A DNA stretch of 64,000 nucleotides from Hymenobacter sp. UV11. GTDB lineage: Bacteria > Bacteroidota > Bacteroidia > Cytophagales > Hymenobacteraceae. Positions within the stretch are counted from its first letter, which is position 1. Each line of letters starts with the position of its first letter. The position numbers and the translations under genes were made by a program. The notes beneath the pieces were generated by a model. The model saw only the letters and a program-made list of their open reading frames with translations. It had not been told where the DNA came from and did no database searches. Positions 26,542 to 34,707 of the stretch are shown one piece after another. Location of the stretch: contig NZ_SRII01000012.1 in the NCBI RefSeq assembly GCF_004684095.1, forward strand, positions 1-64,000. Reading direction: 5' to 3'.

Positions 26542-27477
26542 GTGAGGTTTCTTCAGCAGTTTCGCCAGTTATTTACCAAGCCGGCAAGCACCGCGCCCGA
26601 TAGGTCTTTTGGCCTGATTGAGCAGTTGGGAATTGAGGAGATGCTGGCTCAGCGGCAATGGACACAACTGGAAACTACCGCCGCCCAACTACCTACTGAC
26701 GACTTGACACGCCTGCTGGATGGCTTGTGCCTGACTGATACCTACGCCGATGGGCTGGCTGCTTACCAGCGAGCGGGTCAATCGGACCTGCGCCGACTGG
26801 TAGCAGGCGTGCATGCTACTCATGTGGCCTGGCAGATACGCGGTGGGGCTTACGCCAAGTATGTAGGAAAGGCACAGGCTGAAGGTTTTCACAAACACTT
26901 GGAGGATGCATTTGACTGGCTTAATGAGCCTTTTGCTACCCCATCCTATGAAGCCGAACGGGCGGCCCGCATCGTACGGGTGGCGATGGGGATGAGTGAG
27001 CCAAACCTTGCCCAGGAGGCATTTGAGCACGCTATTCAACTCGTACCCGACCATCTACAGGCTCACCTATTTTATTTCAACGTACTCACTCCGAAGTGGT
27101 TTGGTGACGAAGAAAAGCTAGAGCAGTTCGTGGATGTAGCGGCTGCCTCAGCCTTACAGCCGCTATTGCAAACAATGTATGCAGTAGAGTTGCTAAACAA
27201 TGCCGATGACGGTACGGAAATAGTGAAGCAGCAAGTTCGCAACGAGCTAGCTCCCCGCCTGAAGACACTAGCCCGCTATACCCCGCTGCCCAACGATACC
27301 TTATATGCAGTGTATTTTAATAACTACCTGGCTGGGCTGTGCCACGCACTGGGCCAGTTACCAACCCGAAATACCTACCTAGAAGTGCTGAGCAACCGCA
27401 TTACTTATTATCCGTGGGCGTATTACGGCCTGCTAGATGCGTCGGCCGTGCAGCGCCTTGCTCAACCCACTAGTTAG
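26542..27477 (+). CDS. Hypothetical TPR-like helical protein
   Basis: A 311-residue protein starting at GTG (26542), 36 bp after bshC. It is mostly helical, with TPR/alpha-solenoid-like segments (EAFEHAIQLVPDHLQAHLFYFNVL; TLYAVYFNNYLAGLCHALG). There are no catalytic motifs, signal peptide or membrane segment. Base composition is visibly lower in GC than the flanking genes, suggesting later arrival. I do not recognise the family. Confidence 0.7.
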   Translation: MRFLQQFRQLFTKPASTAPDRSFGLIEQLGIEEMLAQRQWTQLETTAAQLPTDDLTRLLDGLCLTDTYADGLAAYQRAGQSDLRRLVAGVHATHVAWQIRGGAYAKYVGKAQAEGFHKHLEDAFDWLNEPFATPSYEAERAARIVRVAMGMSEPNLAQEAFEHAIQLVPDHLQAHLFYFNVLTPKWFGDEEKLEQFVDVAAASALQPLLQTMYAVELLNNADDGTEIVKQQVRNELAPRLKTLARYTPLPNDTLYAVYFNNYLAGLCHALGQLPTRNTYLEVLSNRITYYPWAYYGLLDASAVQRLAQPTS

Positions 27478-27480
27478 TCC

Positions 27481-28068
27481 GTGTCCACAAAGTCAGCCCT
27501 GCGTCGCGCCGCCCTACCCCGCCGCCGGGCCCTGACGCCGGCCGCAGTGGCCCAACGCAGCGCGCAGCTGAGTGAGCAGCTGTTCGCGCATTTTCCGGTA
27601 GCAGCGTGGCATTGGCTACACGTTTTTTTGCCGCTGGCCCGCCAGCAGGAGCCCGATACCTGGCTGATAATCCGGCGCATCTGGGCCGAGGCGCTGCCGG
27701 TGCAGCTGGCCGCGCCCGTAGTGCAGGCCGATGGCATTTCATTGAAACATTACGAGTTAACCTCGAATACGCCGCTGGTCGCCAACCGCTGGGGCATTCC
27801 GGAGCCGGGGGCCGACCCAGCCACGGAGGTAGCCCCGGCGCAGCCCGATGCGGTGCTGGTGCCGCTGCTGGCCTGCGACCGGCAGGGCCAGCGCGTGGGC
27901 TACGGCGGCGGGTTCTACGACCGGTTTCTGGCGCAGTGCCGGCCCGACGCGGTGTTTATTGGACTGAATATTCTGGATGATAAGCCCGTGCCCGCCCTCG
28001 CCGACGTGCTGCCCACCGACGTGCCGCTGCACGCCTGCCTCACGCCGGGCGGGGTGTGGAAATTTTAG
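27481..28068 (+). CDS. 5-formyltetrahydrofolate cyclo-ligase
   Basis: A 195-residue cytosolic enzyme (MTHFS family) that uses ATP to convert 5-formyl-THF to 5,10-methenyl-THF. The GTG at 27481 begins the typical basic N-terminus STKSALRRAALPRRRAL. VLVPLLACDRQGQRVGYGGGFYDRFL is the ATP/folate-binding signature, and the C-terminal DVPLHACLTPGG fits. It starts 3 bp after the TPR-like gene, so it is probably translated from the same message. Confidence 0.92.
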   Translation: MSTKSALRRAALPRRRALTPAAVAQRSAQLSEQLFAHFPVAAWHWLHVFLPLARQQEPDTWLIIRRIWAEALPVQLAAPVVQADGISLKHYELTSNTPLVANRWGIPEPGADPATEVAPAQPDAVLVPLLACDRQGQRVGYGGGFYDRFLAQCRPDAVFIGLNILDDKPVPALADVLPTDVPLHACLTPGGVWKF

Positions 28069-28166
28069 CGGGCCGGCATCAGCTGGGTAGCTGCTGCCTT
28101 CGGTAGCGCCCGGCCGGGAGGTGGGGCGCGGGCGGCGGACCTTCCCTACCCCCTCTTTTTTCTCTC

Positions 28167-28691
28167 ATGGCTGCCATTGACCAACCCGCCCCCAAAGCCG
28201 GCAAAAAACCGCGTGCCCGCAAACACAGCTTCCGCCTCGACATGACGCCGATGGTGGACCTGGCCTTCCTGCTGCTCACGTTTTTCATGCTCACCACCAC
28301 TTTCGCCAAGCCCCGCGTGATGCAGCTGACCATGCCGGTGAAAGACCACGACAACACGACGGATGTAAACCGCTCGCAGGCTATGACCATCATGTTGGGC
28401 GCGGGGCACCGGGTATTCTACTACTTCGGCCTGAATGCGCCGCACGACCCCAGCGTGCCGGTGCCCACGCTGCACCCCACCGATTTTAGCCCCAAAGGCA
28501 TCCGGCAGGTGCTGCTGGCGCGGGGCCGGCAGCAGCCCGCGCCCGTGGTGCTCATCGCCACCGGCCCCCGCGCCAAATACAGCGACATGGTGGACGTGCT
28601 GGATGAGATGAATATCACTAACCAGCGGAAATACGCCATCGTGCCCCTCTCGGCAGCCGACCGCCAGCTGTTACCAGTGGGCGAGCGGTAG
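28167..28691 (+). CDS. ExbD/TolR-family biopolymer transport protein
   Basis: A 174-residue protein: a basic cytosolic N-terminus (PKAGKKPRARKHSFRLDMTPMVD), one membrane helix (LAFLLLTFFMLTTTF, about residues 32-48) with the conserved Asp that conducts protons in the ExbB/ExbD motor, then a periplasmic domain. The VLDEMNITNQRKYAIVPLS end is typical. ExbB and TonB are not adjacent; Bacteroidota often carry several ExbD genes. It ends before the hairpin 28701-28731. Confidence 0.9.
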   Translation: MAAIDQPAPKAGKKPRARKHSFRLDMTPMVDLAFLLLTFFMLTTTFAKPRVMQLTMPVKDHDNTTDVNRSQAMTIMLGAGHRVFYYFGLNAPHDPSVPVPTLHPTDFSPKGIRQVLLARGRQQPAPVVLIATGPRAKYSDMVDVLDEMNITNQRKYAIVPLSAADRQLLPVGER

Positions 28692-28700
28692 CCCTGGGAG

Positions 28701-28731
28701 CCCCCCTCTCCTTCTCCAAAAAAGAGGGGGG
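28701..28731. terminator. Hairpin between exbD-like and GDYXXLXY genes
   Basis: CCCCCCTCT / AGAGGGGGG stem (9 bp) with a 13-base A-rich loop, between two convergent genes. There is no clear T-run. Confidence 0.5.
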
Positions 28732-28773
28732 TAGGGGGTGAGGTGCGCCGGGGAGTACTTTCTGAGGTACCAC

Positions 28774-29307
28774 CTACTTCTTCAGCAGCTCCACGCGCTC
28801 GATGCGGGCCTGGCCCCAGGGCGCAACGCTGACGCGCACGCGCACGGCGGGGCTGGTTTTACCGAGGCGCAGGGGGCTGTCGCCGGGCACGTAGTAGCGC
28901 TCCAGGTTGTAGCGCAGGCTCAGGCTGCGGTTGTAGACCTCCGTGACCCAGCCGCGTAGCACGGCCTGGCCGGCGGCGGGCTTCAGTTCGTGGTCGTAGA
29001 CGCCGGTGGCGGTGGCGAGGCTATCGGGGCCGGGCGCGGTAGTCAGCAGCACGTACACAGCCTGGCGGCGCTGCGGGGGGGTAGGGCCGCGCCAGGCCGT
29101 GAGGGGCACCTCGGCGGCGGTGTAGCGCAGGCGCACAAAGCTTTCGTATTGAAGGCCGTGCAAATCGACGGGCTGGGTGGCTAGCCAGATGTGCTGGCCG
29201 TAGGCCGTGGTAGCGTAGCCCGCGCCGGCCACGCCCAGCACGTAGAGCACCTGCGCCGCCACGAGCAGCCGCAGCAAGAGGCGGTGAGAGGGGGTAGGGC
29301 GGCGCAT
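28774..29307 (-). CDS. GDYXXLXY-domain membrane-anchored protein
   Basis: A 177-residue protein with an N-terminal membrane anchor (LLVAAQVLYVLGVAGAGYATTAYG) and the family motif variant VDLHGLQYESFVRLRY. The remainder is beta-rich and extracytoplasmic (GVYDHELKPAAGQAVLRGWV). Its ATG overlaps the stop of the DUF2157 gene by one base (TGATG), and the two families are regularly paired, which suggests one membrane complex. The function is unknown. Confidence 0.85.
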   Translation of the reverse strand: MRRPTPSHRLLLRLLVAAQVLYVLGVAGAGYATTAYGQHIWLATQPVDLHGLQYESFVRLRYTAAEVPLTAWRGPTPPQRRQAVYVLLTTAPGPDSLATATGVYDHELKPAAGQAVLRGWVTEVYNRSLSLRYNLERYYVPGDSPLRLGKTSPAVRVRVSVAPWGQARIERVELLKK

Positions 29308-30596
29308 CAGGAGTTGGCGGCTGGGGGCCGGGAATTGGGTTCGGGCGCTACAGCGCCACCAGTTACGGTCGCCACGCCGGCAGCCAGGCGCTGGGCATTG
29401 CGACGGCGCAGATACCAGCTCAGGCTCAGCAGCAGCACGCCGCCAATCAGGAAGAACAGCGACTTATCAAGGAAAGCCCAGGTGAGCTTGAAGTAGGCCA
29501 CCATCGTGGCCACCACGAAGAGCACGGTGCCCAGCGTAAGCTGCTCGGCCTCGCCTGCGCGGTGGGCGCGGGTCAGCACCGAGCCGGCGTGGGCGTACAG
29601 CACCACCAGCGTGGCCACGGCCAGCGGCAGCCCGCCCGGCAGGTAAAAGCCCGGCAGCAGCAGCAGCCAGTCGGGCAGGCTGGCCAGCGTGCCCCGCGCC
29701 CGCTTGCCGGCCACCGACAGGGCCAGCACGGCCGCCAGCGCGCCCAGGTAGGCCAGCACCGGCGGGCGCAGCAGCCCGGCGTACTGGTCGGTTTCGCCAA
29801 ACAGGGCCAGGCCGAGGGCAAACAGGTAAGCTGCTACCAGCGGCGGGCCTTGCAGGGCCCGGCCGGCGGCGCGGTTGGGGTGCCAGTCGCCGGCCGCGTA
29901 CACGAGCATGGCCGGAATAAAAAACCAGGTGATTTTGGCGTGGCTGAGCGCGACCCACAGCGCCGCCTGCCACAATAGGCTCAGGGCCAGCAGGCTGGCT
30001 ACTAGCGTATCGGGCTCGCGGCCGGCGGCGGGCCGCCACCAGCGCCAGCCGCTGCCCAGCGCCACCAGCCCCAGCGTGGCGTAGCTAAACACGCCCAGCG
30101 CCTGCGTACAATACGTTTGCACGGCCACGCCGATGATAATCGGCAGCAGCGTGAGCGCCTGGCTGTCATACAAATAACTCAGCAGCACACCCACCACCAC
30201 CCAGGCCAGCAGGCCGCTCACGTCGTAGCCCACCAACTGGTAAAGCTGACTGGTGAGGATGATGCTGGCTCCAAAAATCACCAGCCCCAGCCCCAGCAAG
30301 CCGTGGCCCACCCGGCGGTTGCCACGGTGCAAAAAGTACTCGCCGCCCGCGTAGGCCGCCAGCAGGCTGCCCAGCAGCAGCCCCAGCCGCACCGGGGTGG
30401 GTAGGCTCTGCCAGTTGGCGGCCACCACGCTCAGGGCGCTCAAGCCCACCAGAATGCTGCCCAGCAGCGGCAGCAGGCCCACGGCCTGCACGGCCTCAGA
30501 GGGGTAGCGGGCCAGCAGGCGCTCGCGCTGCGCCTCCGTGATGAGGCCCTCGGCCACCCAGGCGGGCGTTTCGGTTTCTAAGAAGTTACGACTCAT
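29307..30596 (-). CDS. DUF2157 multi-pass membrane protein
   Basis: A 429-residue protein. A short soluble N-terminus (ETPAWVAEGLITEAQRERLLARY), characteristic of DUF2157, precedes about 12 hydrophobic helices. The family has no assigned activity. It sits between a zinc-ribbon gene (11-bp overlap upstream) and the GDYXXLXY gene (one-base overlap downstream), so it is in the middle of a translationally coupled cluster. Confidence 0.87.
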   Translation of the reverse strand: MSRNFLETETPAWVAEGLITEAQRERLLARYPSEAVQAVGLLPLLGSILVGLSALSVVAANWQSLPTPVRLGLLLGSLLAAYAGGEYFLHRGNRRVGHGLLGLGLVIFGASIILTSQLYQLVGYDVSGLLAWVVVGVLLSYLYDSQALTLLPIIIGVAVQTYCTQALGVFSYATLGLVALGSGWRWWRPAAGREPDTLVASLLALSLLWQAALWVALSHAKITWFFIPAMLVYAAGDWHPNRAAGRALQGPPLVAAYLFALGLALFGETDQYAGLLRPPVLAYLGALAAVLALSVAGKRARGTLASLPDWLLLLPGFYLPGGLPLAVATLVVLYAHAGSVLTRAHRAGEAEQLTLGTVLFVVATMVAYFKLTWAFLDKSLFFLIGGVLLLSLSWYLRRRNAQRLAAGVATVTGGAVAPEPNSRPPAANS

Positions 30597-30882
30597 TCGG
30601 GGTGCAACCTACGGCGGCCGGCACGGTCAGCGCCGCCTCCACCAGCTCTTCCACCAGCGCATCGAGGCCGTGGTACCAGTCGATGTGGGGCGAGGTAACA
30701 CCGCAGCCGCCCGGCCGGGTCGGGCACGTGGTCACGGCCCAGCGGTAGTGGCACTGCGGGCAGGTGCCGCCGGTTTCGAACGTGTCCCAGACGTGGCCGC
30801 AGCGGCACTGCCAGTGCGGGCCGCCATCGGGCTCCCAGTGGCAGGCAGGGCAATAAATGTCTATTTGTGCGTCGGTTGCCAT
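30586..30882 (-). CDS. Small zinc-ribbon protein
   Basis: A 98-residue protein from Met at 30882 (a Met four codons earlier, 30894, is also possible). Three Cys pairs, CPACHWEPDG, CRCGHVWDTF and CPQCHYRW, look like two zinc ribbons in the first half. The second half is an amphipathic helix (GLDALVEELVEAALTVP). It may bind nucleic acid or a protein partner; the function is unknown. It lies 25 bp after mnmD on the same strand. Confidence 0.75.
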   Translation of the reverse strand: MATDAQIDIYCPACHWEPDGGPHWQCRCGHVWDTFETGGTCPQCHYRWAVTTCPTRPGGCGVTSPHIDWYHGLDALVEELVEAALTVPAAVGCTPNES

Positions 30883-30907
30883 AGCAAAAAACAAGAGAGT
30901 GAAGAGA

Positions 30908-31621
30908 TTAGGTAGGTTTGCGGGCCCGTGTCATTTCGCGCTTGCCGGGCGGGCCAGGTAGCTTCTCGGTGAGCCAGCCGGCGGCCCGTAGGTTGCGCCT
31001 GAACTGGCCCTGCGCGCAGTAGCTCACCAGCACCGCGCCGGCCGCGGCAGCCGCGTAGAGCGTTGCAAATACGTCCGCCGTCCACAGCTCGGGTTGCTTT
31101 TCGGGGGCAAAGGCGTCGAAATAGAGGAGGTCATACGCAGCATTTGGTAAGTCAGCTACCTCAACTTGCGCTTGTATCTTGGTCAGTATAAAGCCCGGTG
31201 CCAGCACGGTGGCGTCGCCCCAGGGCGCGGCGTGCAACTGGGCAAAAGCTTGGCTAATAGCAGGCTCCGTGGCCCACTGCGGCGCCAGGGCCGCCACGGC
31301 GGCGGGGGGTAGGGGGTAGGTTTCGTAGCCATCGTAGCGAATGGCAGCCGGGGTAGCTTCAACCGCTGCCAGCGTCAGCAGGGCGTTGAGGCCGGTGCCG
31401 AGGCCCACTTCCAGCACGCGCAGCGGCCGGCCATCTTGCCCCCGCCCCGCCGCCAGCAGCGGCCGCAAGCCCGCCTCAATAAACACGTGGCGCGACTCCT
31501 GCGCCGCGCCGTGGTGCGAGTGGTAGTGCTCATCCAGCGCGGGCACGTAGAGCGTGGGCGAGCCGTCGGCGGTGGTGCGCACCTCTACTTTTGACGCATA
31601 ATCGAATTGCTCACTGCTCAT
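30908..31621 (-). CDS. mnmD: tRNA (5-methylaminomethyl-2-thiouridine)(34) methyltransferase
   Basis: A 237-residue stand-alone MnmD domain, as usual in Bacteroidota (in E. coli it is fused in MnmC). It methylates the wobble uridine of tRNAs using SAM. Signatures: LDEHYHSHHGAAQESRHVFIEAG, the SAM site LRVLEVGLGTGLNALLTL, and YDLLYFDAFAPEKQPELWTADVF. The first codons (MSSEQFDY) come from an AGTGAGCA-type repeat word shared with other gene borders. It is divergent from the thioesterase gene, 21 bp away. Confidence 0.93.
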   Translation of the reverse strand: MSSEQFDYASKVEVRTTADGSPTLYVPALDEHYHSHHGAAQESRHVFIEAGLRPLLAAGRGQDGRPLRVLEVGLGTGLNALLTLAAVEATPAAIRYDGYETYPLPPAAVAALAPQWATEPAISQAFAQLHAAPWGDATVLAPGFILTKIQAQVEVADLPNAAYDLLYFDAFAPEKQPELWTADVFATLYAAAAAGAVLVSYCAQGQFRRNLRAAGWLTEKLPGPPGKREMTRARKPT

Positions 31622-31642
31622 TGTTCCCTGCTACCTGATAGA

Positions 31643-32065
31643 ATGGCCCGCGTAAAAGTAAGTTTGCCCGAAAGCTTTGGCTTTGCGGTAGCAATTCCCG
31701 TTCGCATCACCGACCTCAATTACGGCGCGCACCTCGGCAACGATGCCCTGCTGAGCCTGCTGCACGAGGCGCGGGTGCAGTTTCTGGCCCACCTCGGCGT
31801 GGCCGAGTTTGACCCCGCCACCCAGCTGGGCTTCATCCTGGTTGATGTGGCCATTGAGTACAAGGCTGAGGCGTTTTATGGCGATGTGCTGACGATGGAA
31901 CTGGCCGCCAACGACCCGAATAAGTACGGCTTCGATATCGTGTATCACGTTAAAAACCAACTAGGCAAAGAAATCGCCCGCGCCAAAACCGGGATGCTCT
32001 GCTTCGACTATACCACCCGCAAGCTGCGCTCCCTACCCCCCGAGCTGGCCGCCAAGGTCGGCTAA
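31643..32065 (+). CDS. Hotdog-fold acyl-CoA thioesterase
   Basis: A 140-residue 4HBT-type hotdog protein from the ATG at 31643. RITDLNYGAHLGNDALLSLLHEARVQFL is the family active-site helix region, and VAIEYKAEAFYGDVLTMEL the central strand. Members hydrolyse acyl-CoA thioesters in the cytosol; chain-length preference cannot be told. Its upstream border is repeat-derived sequence shared with mnmD. Confidence 0.88.
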   Translation: MARVKVSLPESFGFAVAIPVRITDLNYGAHLGNDALLSLLHEARVQFLAHLGVAEFDPATQLGFILVDVAIEYKAEAFYGDVLTMELAANDPNKYGFDIVYHVKNQLGKEIARAKTGMLCFDYTTRKLRSLPPELAAKVG

Positions 32066-32071
32066 GCGCCC

Positions 32072-32719
32072 ATGTTTCGCCTCGTCCTCCTCACCGCCCC
32101 CACCTCCCTGCCCCACGAGCCCCGCCTGCTCACCGAGCTGCTGACACTGGGCCTGCCCCGCCTGCACCTGCGCAAGCCCAACTGGCCAGCTGCGCAACTG
32201 GAGGCGCTGATTCGGGCGCTGCCTCCGCAGTTTCACGAGCGGCTGGTGCTGCACGCCTACCCCCACCTGGTGCGCCACTACCGGCTGGGCGGCCTGCACC
32301 TCACGGCCAGCCAGCGCGCCGCCGCCACCCGCCGCCCGGCGCTACTGCCTGGCCAAACGCTCTCCACCTCGTTTCACTCGCTGGCCGAAGTTACCGGGCA
32401 CCGGCGGCGCTACGACTACGTGTTTCTCAGCCCTATTTTCGACAGCATCAGCAAGGAGGGCTACGCGAGCGGCTTCGACCTGGCGGCGGTAGCGGCGTTT
32501 CTGCACAAGCTGGGCGCCCGGCCTGGCTACCAGCCGCCGGTGCTGGCGCTGGGCGGGGTTGATTCTCAGAATATTGCGTTGGTGCAGCAGGCTGGCTTTG
32601 CGGGCGCGGCCGTGCTGGGAGCCGTATGGGGCAGTACCGAGCCGGCAGCGGCTTTTCAACAACTGGCGCGGCAAGTTTACGCCAGCGCCGCGTCCCAGTC
32701 CTTCCACACGGGCTCGTAG
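32072..32719 (+). CDS. Second ThiE/TenI-like thiamine phosphate synthase family protein
   Basis: A 215-residue TIM-barrel protein of the ThiE/TenI superfamily, with STSFHSLAEVT, YDYVFLSPIFDSISKEGY and LALGGVDSQNIALVQQAGFAGAAVLGAVW. It is divergent from the operon-borne ThiE at 34.7 kb. It could be a TenI-like thiazole tautomerase or a second synthase; TenI in Bacillus is a thiazole tautomerase with a ThiE fold. The 3' end overlaps the convergent thiH gene by 43 bp. Its position beside thi genes supports a thiamine role. Confidence 0.85.
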   Translation: MFRLVLLTAPTSLPHEPRLLTELLTLGLPRLHLRKPNWPAAQLEALIRALPPQFHERLVLHAYPHLVRHYRLGGLHLTASQRAAATRRPALLPGQTLSTSFHSLAEVTGHRRRYDYVFLSPIFDSISKEGYASGFDLAAVAAFLHKLGARPGYQPPVLALGGVDSQNIALVQQAGFAGAAVLGAVWGSTEPAAAFQQLARQVYASAASQSFHTGS

Positions 32720-33786
32720 CCCTGGCGGCGCAGCATGGCGGCCACTTCGGCCGGGCTGCGCTCGTCGCTGATTTCGAACTGCTCCAGCGACTCGGGCGCC
32801 ACGGCGTAGCCGCCGGGATTGGTCTTTGAGCCGGCGCTGATACTGGTGATTCCCAGCTTAATAACCTGGTCGCGGAAGGCCGGCTCCTCGCGGGTCGAGA
32901 GCGATAATTCCACTTCCTCATTCAGCAAGCGGTAGGCACAGATGAGCTGCACCAGCTCGCGGTTGCTCATCTCCACCTTGGGTTGAAGCAGGCCCTCGGC
33001 CGGCCGCAGGCGCGGGAAGGACAGGCTGTACCGGGTCTGCCAATAGGTGCGCTCCAGGTAATCGAGGTGCAGGGCAGTGTAAAAGCAGTCGGTGCGCCAG
33101 TCCTCCAGCCCGATGAGCACGCCCAGGCCCATCTTGTGGATGCCGGCCCGGCCCAGGCGGTCGGGCGTGTCGAGGCGGTAGTGGAAGTTCGACTTCTTGC
33201 CCTTGGGGTGATGCTTTTTGTAGTCCTCCTGGTGGTAAGTTTCCTGGTACACCAGCACCGTATTCAGCCCTTCAGGAATGAGGCGCACGTAGTCCGCTTC
33301 ATCCAGCGGCTGTACTTCCATCGAGAGGTGCGCGAAGTGCGGGCGCAGCGTTTTCAACGCTTTTTCGAGGTAATCGACGCCTACCGTCTGGTTGGCCTCG
33401 CCGGTCACCAGCAGCACGTGGTCGTAGCCCCAACCCTTGAGCACGGCCGCTTCGGCCAGCATTTCCACGCTGCTGAGGGTGCGGCGCTTGAGCTTATTAT
33501 CGAGGCTGAAGCCGCAATAGGTGCAGATATTCTGGCACTCATTGCTAAGGTACAGGGGCACATACAGCTGCATGGTATTGCCAAACCGCTTCTGCGTGAG
33601 CCGGTGGCTGAGCTGGGCCATCTGCTCCAGGTAGGGCGCGGCAGCGGGCGAAATCAGGGCCTTGAAGTCGTCCAGGGTGCGGCGCGGGGCAGCGAGCGCC
33701 CGCTCCACGTCGGCCGAAGTTTTGGCGTAGATGCTGGCCTTGATATCGTCCCACGGATGGGCCTCGAAAATGGGGCGGAAACTCAT
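32677..33786 (-). CDS. thiH: 2-iminoacetate synthase
   Basis: A 369-residue radical-SAM enzyme that splits tyrosine to dehydroglycine (2-iminoacetate) for the thiazole ring of thiamine. The CxxxCxxC cluster motif is in YLSNECQNICTYCGFS; VLLVTGEANQTVGVDYLEKA and EISDERSPAEVAAMLRRQGYEPVWKDW are characteristic. It is the last gene of the thi operon and is separated from thiG by a 113-bp hairpin element. The presence of ThiH rather than ThiO indicates the tyrosine route, in which ThiH cleaves tyrosine to p-cresol and dehydroglycine. Confidence 0.96.
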   Translation of the reverse strand: MSFRPIFEAHPWDDIKASIYAKTSADVERALAAPRRTLDDFKALISPAAAPYLEQMAQLSHRLTQKRFGNTMQLYVPLYLSNECQNICTYCGFSLDNKLKRRTLSSVEMLAEAAVLKGWGYDHVLLVTGEANQTVGVDYLEKALKTLRPHFAHLSMEVQPLDEADYVRLIPEGLNTVLVYQETYHQEDYKKHHPKGKKSNFHYRLDTPDRLGRAGIHKMGLGVLIGLEDWRTDCFYTALHLDYLERTYWQTRYSLSFPRLRPAEGLLQPKVEMSNRELVQLICAYRLLNEEVELSLSTREEPAFRDQVIKLGITSISAGSKTNPGGYAVAPESLEQFEISDERSPAEVAAMLRRQGYEPVWKDWDAALA

Positions 33787-33803
33787 ATCCTTTTACTAAT
33801 TTT

Positions 33804-33916
33804 GAAAACGGTCGTCATGCAGAGCGCAGCGAAGCATCTCGCCCGCTTCGTTGGTTTAGTAACCCCAGCGTCAGCACGCGAGATGCTTCGCTGCGCTCTG
33901 CATGACGACCGTTTTC
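33804..33916. repeat. Perfect long hairpin inside the thi operon (thiG-thiH)
   Basis: 39-bp perfectly complementary arms (33804-33842 and 33878-33916) around a 35-base centre. It is of the CGTCATGCAGA / AGCATCTCGC type also seen at 21193-21303. It fills the gap between two co-directional genes of one operon. Confidence 0.92.
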
Positions 33917-33927
33917 ACAGGTTTTTC

Positions 33928-34707
33928 TTAATCCAAAAATGCCGTGAGCGGGCTACTAGCCACGGCCTCGGCGTGCGCCGTTGGCGCGGCCAGCCGCGCC
34001 TCGTAGGCCACGCGCCCGGCCTCCACGGCCAGCCGGAAGGCGTGCGCCATCGCCACTGGCTGCCCGGCCACGGCAATGGCCGTGTTCACGAGCACCGCAT
34101 CGGCGCCCATTTCCAGGGCTGCGGCTGCGTGCGAGGGCGCCCCAATGCCGGCATCAACCACCACCGGCACCCGGCTTTGGCCGATAATTATTTCCAGAAA
34201 CTCTCTGGTCAGTAAGCCTTTATTGGAGCCGATGGGCGAGCCCAACGGCATTACGGCGGCCACGCCTACCCCCTCCAATCGCTTGCAAAGCACCGGGTCG
34301 GCGTGGATGTAGGGCAGCACCACGAAGCCCAGCTTCACCAGCTCCTCAGCGGCTTTGAGGGTTTCGATGGGGTCAGGCAACAGGTACTTGGGGTCGGGGT
34401 GAATTTCGAGCTTGAGCCAGTTGGTTTCCAGTGCCTCGCGGGCCAGCTGGGCGGCAAAAACGGCCTCCTTAGCGGTGCGCACGCCCGAGGTATTGGGCAG
34501 CAGGCTGAACTGCGGGTGGCTGAGGTGGCGCAGAATATCGTCGTCGGCATTGGCCACGTCCACACGCTTAAGGGCCACCGTCACTAGCTCAGAGCCGGAG
34601 GCCAGCAGCGCCTCTTCCATGAGCGCCGACGAGCTAAACTTGCCCGTGCCCGTGAAGAGCCGCGAGGTAAACGTGCGGCCGGCAATTACCAGGGGTTGCG
34701 TTTTCAT
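33928..34707 (-). CDS. thiG: Thiazole synthase
   Basis: A 259-residue TIM-barrel enzyme that forms the thiazole phosphate from deoxyxylulose 5-phosphate, ThiS thiocarboxylate and dehydroglycine. Typical stretches: LVIAGRTFTSRLFTGTGKFSS, NTSGVRTAKEAVFAAQLARE, WLKLEIHPDPKYLLPDPIET, VVDAGIGAPSHAAAALEMGADAVLVNTAI. Its ATG overlaps the thiE stop (ATGA), so the two are translationally coupled. Confidence 0.97.
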   Translation of the reverse strand: MKTQPLVIAGRTFTSRLFTGTGKFSSSALMEEALLASGSELVTVALKRVDVANADDDILRHLSHPQFSLLPNTSGVRTAKEAVFAAQLAREALETNWLKLEIHPDPKYLLPDPIETLKAAEELVKLGFVVLPYIHADPVLCKRLEGVGVAAVMPLGSPIGSNKGLLTREFLEIIIGQSRVPVVVDAGIGAPSHAAAALEMGADAVLVNTAIAVAGQPVAMAHAFRLAVEAGRVAYEARLAAPTAHAEAVASSPLTAFLD

